64,000 nt of DNA from Conchocele bisecta (taxonomy: Eukaryota > Mollusca > Bivalvia > Lucinida > Thyasiridae). Position numbers and translations under genes: made by a program. Location: assembly GCA_029237695.1 (NCBI GenBank), contig CM055279.1, forward strand, positions 60,151,530 through 60,215,529, written 5' to 3'. This document shows, in pieces, positions 1-10,090 of the stretch. Numbering within the stretch: position 1 is the first letter of the stretch; each line of letters starts with the position of its first letter. The notes beneath the pieces are model-generated. The model made no database searches. It was given only the letters and a program-made list of their open reading frames with translations, and had not been told where the DNA came from.

Positions 1-199
1 TAATTAGGAGATACAAAGTCCTAATTAGAAGATAGTAAATCCTGATTAGGAGATACTAACTCCTAATTAGGAGATACTATGTCGTAATTAGGAGATAGTA
101 TGTCCTAATTATGACTTAGTATCTCCTAATTAGGAGTTACTATCTCCCAAATATTAGTCAGTAAGCGGCATGGTGTCAATCGAAACCAGGACGCTTACA
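1..199. mobile_element. MITE family A, right end (cut by window edge)
   Basis: An array of 21-bp units with the palindromic core TCCTAATTAGGA runs from the window edge to about 150. It is followed by a degenerate copy of the family terminal repeat (reverse complement TGTAAGCGTCCTGG), ending at 199 beside a TA dinucleotide. Full copies with the same layout lie at 3817-4610 and 52387-52767. It lies inside the globin intron. No coding capacity is visible. Confidence 0.75.
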
Positions 200-303
200 T
201 AGATACAATATAAGCATCGACGTATACTGCAAATTGTTATTTGACTGAGAATTTCAACCAATTTCCGGTCACAAGAGTGTGGACATATATGATATTCAAC
301 TGG

Positions 304-410
304 ATATCAGTCTCGAACTCGTCTCGTTGCGCGAGACGAGCCCAAGAGTGATATTCTAAATAACAAACTCGGAGTCTTCTAGCGCAACGAGACGAGTCCG
401 AGACTGATAT
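304..410. repeat. Imperfect foldback, 29-bp arms
   Basis: The arm at 304-332 (core TCTCGAACTCGTCTCGTTGC) is the near reverse complement of the arm at 382-410, around a 49-bp loop. No target duplication is evident. It is probably a small foldback element in the globin intron. Confidence 0.6.
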
Positions 411-736
411 TTAAGTATAGCAGCATGCGCGTGTTAATAATAACGCAACCAAAGCATGTGCCATATCGTACGGTGTTGTATCAAATACGTTCTGTATTAT
501 GGGTCATATAATAAAATAATTATTGTCTTTTGAGTCGGTGTACACGAGTATTAACGCACCTTCGAAACGGGCTTTTGGCCTCGGTGAATATGACTATCCT
601 CAGGTCCAAACATATCTTGTACATCTCCTCAAAAGACAACAATTGTATATTGTATCACGTCCTTGATTTAAATGAAGTCAACATTTGAAAATAGATTCTG
701 AGCTCATGCGGAATTGACTGTTTGTTAACTATTATA

Positions 737-1027
737 CGGTGTTCCGTTTAGACCGTCGTAATATCGCTATCGGGTCGACGCTACGCTAACACGATAGTAC
801 GTTGCTAAGATGACGATATTACGATAGCACGATGCTACGATGACGATAGCACGATATCATGACGTTACGATGACGATAATACGATACTACGATGACGATA
901 ATACGATATATTATCGTAGCTTCGTCATCGTGATATCGTGTTATCGTGCTATGGCCATCATAGCATCGTGATACCGTAATATCGACCGTATAGCGATATA
1001 TATTACGATGGCATTAACGGAACACCG
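737..1027. mobile_element. TA-flanked MITE with internal ACGATR repeats
   Basis: The terminal inverted repeats are CGGTGTTCCGTT and AACGGAACACCG. They are flanked on both sides by TA (735-736 and 1028-1029), as expected for a Tc1/mariner-type TA target. The interior is a degenerate tandem array around ATGACGATAGCACGATGCTA, arranged so that the whole element is nearly self-complementary. It has no ORF. The superfamily call rests only on the TA duplication. Confidence 0.7.
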
Positions 1028-1247
1028 TACTATACCGATTGTTGTTTCAACACATTGATGGAAGCCTCACTGGTCCGAAGTTGTGTTGGGTCGAATCACT
1101 CGGCCTGGGATAAAAGGCAGCCTAAAACAACATTACTTAACTAAGTAATCAATTAACTTCGGATCCCTGTGCTGAAAGTTAAAGTAACTGCATTTCGATC
1201 AAAAGTATTACTGCGGAAAAAAACACAATGCGGTAAGGGAGATAATA

Positions 1248-1594
1248 TGTGGCTGTGACTGGAGAAATGGGACTTGTGGATTTTGCGACCTGCGTAAATC
1301 CAGTCTGATCAGGATCTGTGCTATTAACCAATTCAATTCAATTAAATTGAATTGCTATTCACCATTCCATCAATGAAACACCTGTCATGCAATAACGAGC
1401 AACTAGTTGCGAACGGTAACTCTTTCAATCTACTGCCGTACCGTCCTACGGACGGTACGGGAGTAGATTGCAAGAGTTACCGTTCGCAACTAACGTGCAA
1501 CATAGATCATTATCAGGCTACACTAGTGTGATATTTGATCAGAAGCTACACAGGTCACAAATCCAATAAGCCCCATTTATCCAGTCACAACCAT
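1248..1594. mobile_element. MITE family C, copy with nested hairpin
   Basis: Its ends are ATGTGGCTGTGACTGGAGAA and the inverse CCAGTCACAACCA. The interior carries GATC-rich segments such as CTGATCAGGATCTG. At least four other copies lie in the window (18041, 31314, 31643, 37542). A separate perfect hairpin interrupts it at 1405-1491. It lies in the globin intron, and its right end is only about 26 bases from the splice donor at 1620. Confidence 0.75.
1405..1491. mobile_element. Hairpin element inserted in family C copy
   Basis: The arms AGTTGCGAACGGTAACTCTT and their reverse complement enclose a centre of GTACCGTCC/GGACGGTAC. Removing it restores continuity with the other family C copies (GAGCAACT then AACGTGC). 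It is a nested later insertion with no coding capacity. Confidence 0.65.
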
Positions 1595-1620
1595 CAGAGC
1601 CGGGCTCCTGTCTTATGTAC

Positions 1621-1817
1621 CTGACAAAAGTGATCACACCGACGTTTGCTATGTGAAGCTTCAGCACTTGCCAGTTGTTTCGGATGAGCGCTTTCTGCCC
1701 GGGGCTGAGCTCGGGAAGTTTCCCGTGGAAACTAAGTTCATCCGGGTCCTGCGTCACCCGCGTGAATCTCCGTCGTCTCTTGACTTTCACGCATGGCTTC
1801 ACACACGAACACCCCAT
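1621..1817 (-). CDS. Globin, first coding exon (globin X-type, N-acylated)
   Basis: Seen: the exon reads from the ATG at 1817 for 65 codons plus 2 bases. Residues 1-9 are MGCSCVKPC, an N-myristoylation (G2) and palmitoylation (C3, C5, C9) type start. A basic run follows at 11-17 (KVKRRRR). The A helix is at about 37-53, with LSPGQKALIRNNW and the conserved Trp at 49, and the B helix VGVITFV ends the exon. The donor is CAG|GTACATAAG at 1620. The last codon is split AG|, in phase 2, exactly the ancient B12.2 globin intron. Known: globin X proteins are membrane-anchored through acylated N-termini and bind haem; the VGV-F start of the B/C region is typical. Inferred: the remaining exons (CD corner, E7/F8 His) lie left of the window, because no second exon is visible in 1-1620. 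An in-frame Met nine codons upstream (1844) is possible, but the MGC start fits the family better. Confidence 0.85.
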
Positions 1818-1849
1818 GCTGGAATTTGTATAATCCGGAAGCACTGCGA

Positions 1850-2460
1850 TATTTACTTGTTAAGTGATTTTCAAATTGTGTTTTTCATTATAATATCATT
1901 GTAAAATAATATTTATTTCTTGTTACACGATTATTTTGTCTACTTCTCAATACACATTTTCAAATGTCTTCATTTAACCATTCATCCTCTCCAATGTAAT
2001 ACTATTATAATAAGTTGCAAATAAACTCGTAGCTTGTTACATATTATAACACCCAATATGCAACTTACGGTTTCAAACTTCATTACATTGTGCATCTCGT
2101 TTATAAATCCATATTTGTTTTGAAAACATATTAAATATTGGTTTCCGATACATACACCTAGCAATACAATTAAGCAATTACATTTCTCAAAGAATCACAA
2201 AACAGGTGAAATGTGAAATATCCACCGCACGTTATCCGCTTTATTATCGTAAATGCTCGCCGTGTGAGTTTCTCTCAAAGAATGGTTAATTTGCTGTAGC
2301 CGGACGCATGCGTCGTACGACCATGAACGCACAAACTGCTACATATAAAGTCCCGTAACTCCAGACAGAAGGCACAGCAACAGGCGGCACGTGTTGCTAC
2401 ATGTTTCCAATACTGAAGCAGAGACCGTATAGCATGTATAGCCACACGCCAGGGTTAGAT
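1850..2460. other. Upstream of globin exon, no clear feature
   Basis: This is AT-rich sequence 5' of the globin coding start on the minus strand. It would hold the 5' UTR, promoter or a 5' intron. I see no convincing TATA box, initiator or repeat here, and no additional coding exon. Confidence 0.5.
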
Positions 2461-2715
2461 ATAGAGAATAGTAGGTTAGTGCCGTAAATGGGAAATAATA
2501 TCCGGCAAGGCTCAAGAATTTCTTTATTTCTCATCAGAAGTATATGTTGTGACCACTCATTTGAACCGTCTCGCCGACACGGTTCAAATGAGTGGTCACA
2601 ACATATACTTTGGTTCGGAAATAAGGAAAATAGATAGAGAATAGTAGATTAGTGCCGTGAATGGGAAACAATATCTGGCAAGGCTCAGGAAACGGGATGG
2701 GCGAGGCTCTGCGAC
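2461..2715. mobile_element. MITE family D, chimeric form with second hairpin
   Basis: It starts TAGAGAATAGTAGGTTAGTG, GTGCCGTGAATGGGAAA. A 100-bp perfect hairpin follows (arms AAGTATATGTTGTGACCACT; loop CTCGCCGACAC), and then the family D head repeats. The same chimeric order is seen at 6897 and 20479. It is cut off at GGCGAGGCTCTGC and joins family C sequence. Confidence 0.7.
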
Positions 2716-3228
2716 CAGTGTAGCTTCTGATCAATTAGCACACTGATGTAGCCTGTTAACGATATATATTGCTTGTCAGAAGCATGTCGGTTGTTTCATT
2801 GATGGAATGGCGATCAGTGCAGATCCGGATGCACAGGCTGATCTGGATCTTCACTGGTCACATGACATCATCAGTCTCACTTTTGCACATATGAGACACG
2901 CCATGCGATTTTGTACCTTCGTTAAATACGTTTGCAATATTTACAATATTTTTCATAAATAAAGTAAAAAGTTAACAACTTTTGTCAACGTTTGACGCCA
3001 TTTACGGACAATATTGTAAATTTTCATGAAATTACGCAGATCTCCGAAGGTACAAAATCACATGGCGTCTCATATGTCAATTTGAACATCACAATTTGAA
3101 CATGACACGTGCTGCAGATGACAACAATTTGCACTGTGGTGTGATTTCAGCGTGATTCTGCTTGTCAAAACCACATAAGCCCCATTTCTCCTGTCAATTT
3201 GAATATCCCGCTTGCTGCAGATGATACC

Positions 3229-3615
3229 CAGGCACGTACGCAGGAATTATTTTAGGTGGGTGCGTTATCGACGGCGCGAAGGGCTAAACATTGTTTTTGC
3301 ACATCCACGGACAGACCTCCGCAGATTAACCCTTTCACCCCTAAGTAACTGGAATGGATTTTGATTTGTTAATTTTTCAACCAATCTAAACCATCACAAA
3401 ATTGTTTTCAGACCAGTCCATTTATGAACATGGGGTGTTTTTGTTCTCAAAATTATGAAAATTAATTGCAAAAAGTGCAGATCCTGATGAGACGGCTCGT
3501 GGCTCATCTGGATCTACACTGTTTGCCAATACCACTATACATGCCTGCTGGTTAAGAGTGAAAGGGTTAAGGGGGTGCGTACGCACCCGTAGCACCCCCT
3601 CTGCGTACGGGCCTG
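3229..3615. mobile_element. hAT-like non-autonomous transposon, 5-bp duplication
   Basis: The ends are CAGGCACGTACGCAG and the inverse CTGCGTACGGGCCTG, flanked by a perfect 5-bp duplication ATACC (3224-3228 and 3616-3620). The subterminal parts are G-rich (GGTGGGTGCG, GGGGGTGCGTACGCACCC). No transposase is present. The CAGG termini and 5-bp duplication resemble the hAT5-type group (inference). A TTAA element is nested inside. Confidence 0.7.
3330..3566. mobile_element. piggyBac-like MITE (TTAA-flanked)
   Basis: The element begins CCCTTTCACCCCTAAG and ends AGAGTGAAAGGG. It is flanked by TTAA on both sides (3326-3329 and 3567-3570), the target typical of piggyBac. The inner palindromic part is GATGAGACGGCTCGTGGCTC. 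A second copy of almost equal length, with the same internal motif, lies at 30442-30679. It has no transposase. Confidence 0.75.
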
Positions 3616-3816
3616 ATACCTGCGCACTGTTGCGTAATTTCAGAGTGTTATCTCACCGTCTATCGGAGCTTTAATTGCATGTCAGAAACGAACAACTTCA
3701 ACATCCGGGTTATCAACATAAACAAGCCAACTGCTTTTTGCCATGCGTGTTTTTATTGTTCTATATTCCACAGCGGTTTACTGAAGATGAATGGCATCTA
3801 CATTTTGTATACTGTA

Positions 3817-4610
3817 TGGAAGCGTCCAGAGGGCCGTTTCACTAAACTTCGTACGACTAAAATGTTCGTAAGTGCAAAATTATGAAAGCTGTAAATTTCA
3901 CATTAAAAATGTTTTCTTGTAAACAATTATTGGATTTACATTTATTGAGCATAGGCTGCATTTGCAGCCTATGCTCAATAAATGAAAATCCATCAATTGA
4001 AATTTCCAGACGATCCTAAATTTGCACTTACGAAATTTGTAGTCGTAAGAAGTTTAGTGAAACGGCCCCCAGGTCCCAATGCTAGAATATAGTTATCTCA
4101 TATTTCCTAATTAGGACTTAGTATCTCTAAGGAGATGCTATCCCCTAATTGGAAGAGTGTAAGTACTAATTATGAGATAATACGTCATAATTAGGAGACA
4201 GTAATTCCTTACTAGGGGATAATATATCCTAATTAGGACTTACAATCTCCAAATTATAACGTATTATCTCCTAATTAGGACTTACATGTAAAATATAATA
4301 ATTAGGATTTAGTATCTCCTAATCAGGAGTTTGTATCTCCTAATTAGGAGATAAAACATGTTTAGCATCGACACAGAGAGTAATAATTAGGAGACAGTAA
4401 GTCCTAATTAGGAAATATCAGCTCCTAATTAGGAGAAATTAACTCCTAATTAGGAGATACAAAGTCCTAATTATGAGTTACTAATTACTAACTCATAATT
4501 AGGAGATACTATCTACTAATCATAATTAGGCGATAATAACTCCTAATTAGGAGACAATATCTGCTAATTAGGAGATAAAATATTTTACCATTGGCACCAG
4601 GACGCTTCCA
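3817..4610. mobile_element. MITE family A, full copy (interrupted)
   Basis: The terminal repeats are TGGAAGCGTCC[AGG]TCCCAATGC and the inverse of TGGAAGCGTCCTGGTGCCAA, with TA on both sides (3815-3816 and 4611-4612). The interior is about twenty degenerate 21-bp units around TCCTAATTAGGAGATACTAA. A degenerate internal terminal repeat (TTTAGCATCGACACAGA, near 4360) suggests a dimeric origin. A second element (3830-4069) splits the left terminal repeat. Confidence 0.8.
3830..4069. mobile_element. MITE family B nested in family A
   Basis: The terminal repeats are AGGGCCGTTTCACTAAACTT and the inverse of GGGGCCGTTTCACTAAACTT, continuing through TACGACTA and TTCGTAAGTGCAAA. A central hairpin lies around GCATAGGCTGC. 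The flanking CAG (3827-3829 and 4070-4072) gives equal-length ends. The terminus resembles PIF/Harbinger or ISL2EU MITEs, but the duplication is not the usual TWA, so superfamily is open. A broken fragment is at about 15653-15700. Confidence 0.75.
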
Positions 4611-4861
4611 TAATACTGCGCGTACGGCTTGTGTTTCGATTAAAATTCTCTAAAACAGTATGAGAATTACATGTGTACACATGACAGGTGGGTATTTATA
4701 ATGTAACGAGTTTTACATGAACATAATGCTACACCCTAATTAGAAATTGTCACATTTCAGTGCCGTGCCTAGATACATGTAGGAATTTCCGGGTCACCGC
4801 GGAGTAAACTACTTCTACTGACGTGTCATTGGTTGACCGACGTCACATGGCGTTATAAAGT

Positions 4862-5012
4862 TCGCAATACAATCAATATTGGACCAAATTTCACGAAATA
4901 AAAAGAAGATTCACTCTTAAAGTTTGATAAAATTTAATATTATCGAAAAATATTGTGTTTGCATTGTTCATATGGCCGCAACAATTGGGCATGTTTCGTG
5001 AAACAGACAGTA
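4862..5012. mobile_element. Foldback family J, single arm
   Basis: This is one long arm of the family seen whole at 55118-55603: GACCAAATTTCACGAAATAA, AATATTATCGAAAA, then CGTGAAACAGACAGTA. The opposite arm is missing, so it is a truncated copy. Confidence 0.65.
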
Positions 5013-5221
5013 TACTACTTCACGAAATAGATGGTGATGTTCGAATGTATGTTGTGGTGGGGAACACCTAACAACTCAGCTTAATCTCCTTCAGTTGATA
5101 CTTTAACTTACCTAGCAATCAAGAACATGGTTCAACAATACATGTACTTTACACTACGGATATAACACAGCATAAATGTAAAGTTTTAGTTGAACATAAA
5201 TAATCATTACTACTTATATTA

Positions 5222-5576
5222 TAGGAATGAATGGCCTTTTTGTGGACTTTTTCGGGGTATACACTTGGAAAAGTCGCGGGAATACTGGACGAAGGCCGGA
5301 AGGCCTCGTCCAGTATTCCCGCGACTTTTCCACGTTTATATCCCCGATAAATTCAACAAAAAGGCCATTCATTCCTTATAATTCCTGCATTTGAAATACA
5401 TTCATGAAGAAAATGTGTTTATTTTCCGTTTTCTTAAGAATTATTTTAACTGCGCCCGACGGTTACGGAAAGTAGTTCGGCATGGGAGTTTACTGGGATA
5501 TGAATTTTGGACAGAGACTTGCTACGGACCAATCGAATGTTAGGGAATTGTGTAAATATTTTTGTGCTGGAATTAT
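5222..5576 (+). mobile_element. Foldback family E, copy 1
   Basis: A near-perfect hairpin (arms GGAATGAATGGCC...GGAAAAGTCGCGGGAATACT; tip AAGGCCGGAAGGCCT) is followed by a tail of about 190 bp bounded by ATAATTCCTGCA and TGCTGGAATTAT. The tail holds CTTAAGAATTATTTTAACTG and CCAATCGAATGTTAGGG. Other copies are at 15776, 32118 (inverted), 52858 (inverted) and 62189. Apparent ORFs through the hairpin are artefacts. Confidence 0.8.
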
Positions 5577-6896
5577 TACTACTTATATATCAGAATAAAC
5601 TGTAATTATCCACCATTTTTGCCAGTATATAATATTTAGGAAAAACATAGTAGATTATCTACTTTATATCCGGTTTCCAAAATGTATACCCATTTGTTAC
5701 ATAACGCGCCGTCGCCGGTCTTTACAAATTGTGATTACACGCTGCTTGACAATTGTAAACAGTATTGGACGCTTTCAAAAATTCAAAACGTCGCCGCAAA
5801 ATATTTTTCCGACACGTTTACGTTTAAAGTGTCGCGATTTTCCCCTGATTACAGTGCTATTCGTCGTAGATTGGATTAAGAACACTTGCCAGGTGGAAGA
5901 GGAACTTGAGGTGAGTATAGTTTATTATTCTGGGAAATACTCACTGAGTAAAACTTTGCAGATTCGTGTCTGAAACCCGAGTATGAGCATCTGGTTCATA
6001 CCCTGAAGAAAAACAAAGACAGTAGTAGTAATCTTTATTTCATCCAGTAGGAGAGCACAAATATGAACATGCAATTAAGCATGGTGAAATATTGGAATGG
6101 TGAAGTAATACAACTAGTACTGTACATAGAACGTATAAAATTGGAAAGCTGCGCTTTATATGCGCAGTTCAATGGGAACAGTGTGTCAATTTGACATGGG
6201 ACCTATAAATAATACGCGCCCAGATCTACACACACAACCGTACAGCTCGATCATAGGTAGCACTATTCATAATGACGCCGCACACAGGATTAGTGTATTT
6301 AAAAACAAATCTCATTGAATACACCAAATCGCAGGTTATTAAATCTCAATTTACCACGTCGCCTCACATATATCGCTTATAATCACACAACATTACTAGG
6401 CTCAGTCAGTAATAATCACTCCAAACCTTAGCCTAGGTATATAACATATACGGTAAGTCAAGTTTCATCTTCACAATCTGGTCCTTGTACATGCTAAATG
6501 TGAAACATATCCTGATACCATGTAAGAAATAAACAGACACGCCTAGTACTGTGTCTGTGACTGCATAAGTGGCCTACATCCTATGTTCATATCCAAACAA
6601 GACTTACACCTGCAATTCCGGAGATAGTGTGACGAATATCGAGAGAAATTCAATTCCACAGTTCGTGATTAGATCACGCCACAGTTGTGTCCTGACGCTA
6701 TCTGAATATGAAGAGGCGACGACGTACGACATCCTCCACCAGACAGACTTTGTGTTTAACCAAGCCGCTTCCACAAACATTATCACGCCGAGTGGTTTAA
6801 GTTACGAACGTCAGAAATATCTGTACAAAGTTGTGCGGCCATTCGTACGGCCACATTACTAGGACACCGCATGCCCAACCCCTGATGATCGCGGAT
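5577..6896. other. Low-feature region with two weak ORFs
   Basis: An open frame at 5682-5879 (65 codons, CpG-rich) is followed 31 bases later by a strong donor-like site, CTTGAG|GTGAGTAT at 5910/5911. A 97-codon frame lies at 6569-6862 (plus), and its antisense frame ends in a donor-like CAG|GTGTAAGTC at 6610/6609. None matches a family I know. Either strand could hold an exon, but the evidence is only frame and splice signal. Confidence 0.25.
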
Positions 6897-7280
6897 ACAT
6901 AGAGAATAGTAGGTTAGTGCCGTGAATGGGAAAAAATATCCGGCAAGGCTCAATAATTTCTTTATTTCTCATCAGAAGTATATGTTGTGACCACTCATTT
7001 AGAACCGTCTCGCCGAGACGATTCAAATGAGTGGTCACAACATATACTTTTGTTCAGAAATAAGGAAAATAGATGGAGAATAGTAGGTTAGTGCCGTGAA
7101 TGGGAAAAAATATCTGGCAAGGATCAGGAAACGGGATGGGCGAGGCTATATTCTATTTATCCCGTGAACACCTACAAATGGCTGTAAAATGCAAAAATTG
7201 TATTGACTGGATATCAAAAAATGTTTCACGGCACCGTGTATCACGGCATATACATGTACGCACTGTGTTGACAGGATAAA
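6897..7280. mobile_element. MITE family D, chimeric copy with tail
   Basis: This has the same order as the copy at 2461: D head, second hairpin (GTATATGTTGTGACCACTCA arms), then D head again. The D tail follows, from TTTATCCCGTGAACACC to GTGTTGACAGGATAAA. The hairpin second arm of D itself is lost at GCGAGGCT. Confidence 0.7.
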
Positions 7281-7555
7281 TGTAGCTAGTATAAGCCATG
7301 TAATACTCCATAGTTTTTAAATTAAACTTATAGTATATCTGTATTTGCAGATGACTTAATTTAAGCAGATTATGCATTTGTACAGATATTGTTGGCGTTC
7401 GTAGTTGTGCCAAAAGTACAAACAAGATAATGTTGACTTTGCCCAAGGTTACGAAGGCGTGTCGTTTGTCAATTATTCATTAATGGTATATAATTATACA
7501 TACAATACTTAAAATCAACCTACATAGTAGGCCTATTCGTTTACTACTCCATTAC

Positions 7556-8244
7556 CATAAGCGTCGCCAGGGGTGGGGGTGGGGGGGGGGGGGGGTTCGG
7601 GGGTGCGAACGAACCCCCTTTTCAGTTTTAACTTTTGGATGCAAATATGACTATTGGTAAGGAAAGTACATAATACGTCTCTGCTATTGGATATAGACTG
7701 TTTCTATTTCAGGAATACATGTTGAATATGTATGATCGCGATGTCAACTAGTCTAGAATCGGCTTCGCCCTCCAATTTAACTCCAGTCTCTGTGGCTGTT
7801 GAGAGATTGTGGCGAAAAATAAGCACCTGAATTATAGACATTCAATAACAGCAACAACAACAACAATAATTTGTCTGCATCATGAAAAACTCTAAAGATA
7901 AAAGCCAACGGAAGTTGGATTCGTGATAAGAGTTGTCTGAGACGCAATTTCGGGTCGATTTCCTTGGAGGAGTGATGAAAGTCATTTTCTACGATTTATC
8001 TAAGATTTACAGATATTTTTCTTACGGAAATTCGGTGGTGCGATTGTGGAAATTATAGCTCTAAAATGCATTAGAACGTCGGAAATTGCACATAGAAATA
8101 AAAAAAACTCCGGGGTAGGACCCCGTACCCCCCGTCTAACGAGAGGGAACACCCCTCTCGTGCACTCCCCGTCTTCAGCCTTCGGCTGTCGGCATCTACC
8201 GTTGGATGACGAACCCCGCTGGAAAATTCCTGGCGACGCCTATG
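7556..8244. mobile_element. hAT-like element, 5-bp duplication, G-rich end
   Basis: The termini are CATAAGCGTCGCCAGG and the inverse of CATAGGCGTCGCCAGG, with a perfect 5-bp duplication ATTAC (7551-7555 and 8245-8249). A G-tract of about 25 bases lies just inside the left end. The right third contains a 69-codon open frame (8046-8255) that runs past the element end, so it is not a gene. There is no recognisable transposase. It is a non-autonomous or decayed element, probably related to hAT by its 5-bp target. Confidence 0.65.
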
Positions 8245-8249
8245 ATTAC

Positions 8250-9195
8250 GCTTAAACGTTCATGATGACGTTGACGTCGCCCGTGGATGTTGACGTCGTA
8301 ATTGCGACGTCATTGAGCTAAAACGTCGTTTGTGCTTCTACAACATGTTACAAAAATACCTGTAGCATGGAAAATAATTGAGATACATTGATATTTGTGT
8401 GGCATATGACTTTTAAAAGATGCGCTGTTCAGAATATGCAAACAAGTTAAAATGAAATTTTTGTCATTAAACCCGGTTTTCGCATGACGCGGCCCAAATT
8501 TATTATATAGTCCTAACAGTATTGTGTATAAGGGCATTGATTCAGCTAGTTTGTCCTAGCATTTATTTATCATTGTTCAATGTTATTGGTCGCGTCAAAA
8601 CATTCGTATAACAGTCTGCACTATTTTTCATGAATTATTTGAAATGTCAGTAATATCATACACTGTATATTGTGACGTCATACACTAAAAGAAGTAATGT
8701 CATTAGTTAGAATATATAATGAGTAAATGTTACAATACATTACTTTCTAATAAACTTTATTAGTTTGAATTATTATCTTACTTTGAACACTAGTCATGTA
8801 TATTTAAAGTGGGGACATCTATTTTGAACAACCCTGTACATCTTCATGTACATCATGTATAGTAGTTGCAAAAGGATAATTATTTGACTTTCAGTATTTG
8901 AAATAGCCTCGTCATCCTTTTCGTAGACATACACCAACATACCAGGATCATTTAAGTAATACACGAAACCGATTGTGTTAAGCCAGTTCTAGATTGAAGA
9001 AAATGTACGTATTTGGTTCTAAATTTGATAAACTCGATTGGTTGTACCGTTTCAGACATGTCAGTATTTACAAATTGTAAACATTTTCCACTGATATCAA
9101 GTTTAGCGTCCTTGGAAGATGACATTAAGTCGGTGACTTATTAAACGTGTCCTTTCATGGAAACAATTCAAATGGAGTAAAACAAAGTAAAATAA
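8250..9195. other. Intergenic stretch, three ACGTC motifs
   Basis: Between 8265 and 8315 there are three GACGTC sites (TTGACGTCGC, TTGACGTCGTAA, GCGACGTCATTG), CRE-like in form. The rest is AT-rich with no coding or repeat signal that I can support. Confidence 0.4.
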
Positions 9196-9198
9196 TTA

Positions 9199-10090
9199 TT
9201 ATTAGCCGATCTATTTATAGATCGGCTAATAGATTGGTCATCCATCAAATTCTGAAAAAGTTTGTAGCAACCTTTTTCTCCGCTATTCGGTAATCTACGA
9301 ACGCGAATTTTGCTGTATCACTTCCAAATTGCATCAACCGATAAAGTTTGCATTTTTGGCAATTACCTCCGTTTAAAACTTTAAATATAGCCAAATAACA
9401 CAATTTTGAATACGTAATGAGCTGAACGCCGGAAGAGATTGAACCCGGAAGTTGTTGTTGTTGAAGTCCATAGTTGGCTCTAATGGCCATATACGCCAAC
9501 ATACGCCGATTATTGGGCTAATTTAAAGATTTTATTTATTAAACAGAAGAAGTTTCAGCCACGTAATATCGCGCAAAATGTGTTTATTCGGCTAATTCAT
9601 AATCGACCTCTGCTCAAAATCTCCTCCGACTAGCAACCCCAGCATCTCGGGTTTATCCCATTGGATCGCATATGCGCGTCATTTAACGCTTGTTAATATT
9701 CACAAAATATTCTACCAATCAAAACGAAGAATTGCCCTTCATAGCGAACTTTGATTTGTTTACGTATCATGCAGGGATGGAAGGGATGCATCCAGCACGC
9801 GCGATTGCGGCAATCCCCCTTAGTTATTGTCAATGCCGCAAATTATTGATTGTCTTGCGCCCGACATCGCGCAAAAAATCACGGATGGGCCCCTTTTTAA
9901 ATGACCAGTGCGCACATTAAACAAACGTAGTTGACTATTTAAACGCGCTGCGTAATACTATTTAAATCATTGGAAGGCGTGCAGTTCAATCGAGTTTGTG
10001 TGGCCGTTGAACGTAAGCTTCGAGTCGATTTAAACCATTCAAAACTAAAATGCGGACATATATTGAACCCTGATTTGATCGGCTAATAAC
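9199..10090. mobile_element. Inverted-repeat-bounded element, about 890 bp
   Basis: The left end TTATTAGCCGATC and the right end GATCGGCTAATAAC are inverse. Just inside the left end is a tight hairpin (AGCCGATCTATTTATAGATCGGCT). The interior holds GGCTAATT repeats and an 85-codon minus-strand frame (9502-9245) with a QQQQ run but no known domain. The transposon call is inferred from the ends; no target duplication is clear. Confidence 0.45.

Larger units (their letters stand above)
2716..3665. repeat. Old family C-like repeat hosting nested insertions
   Basis: Degenerate family C sequence (GACCAGTGTAGC, GATCCGGATG, CATAAGCCCCATTTCTCC) is mixed with two diverged TTTGAACATGACACGTGCTG-type segments. 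A 387-bp element splits it at 3229-3615. The flanks rejoin cleanly as GCAGATGATACCTGCGCACT, which shows the host repeat is older. Confidence 0.55.

Noticed and set aside
4085..4590. CRISPR-like regular repeats in families A and G
   Set aside because: The 21-bp units are contiguous with no unique spacers, lie inside TIR-bounded elements, and the context is eukaryotic.
5190..5381. ORFs in family E hairpins (also 15714-15935, 15687-15926, 62159-62396)
   Set aside because: Palindrome arms are open in both directions. Repeated LEKSREYWTKAG-type peptides are a foldback artefact.
8046..8255. 69-codon ORF at the end of the 7556-8244 element
   Set aside because: It crosses the element terminus and target duplication, and resembles no protein.
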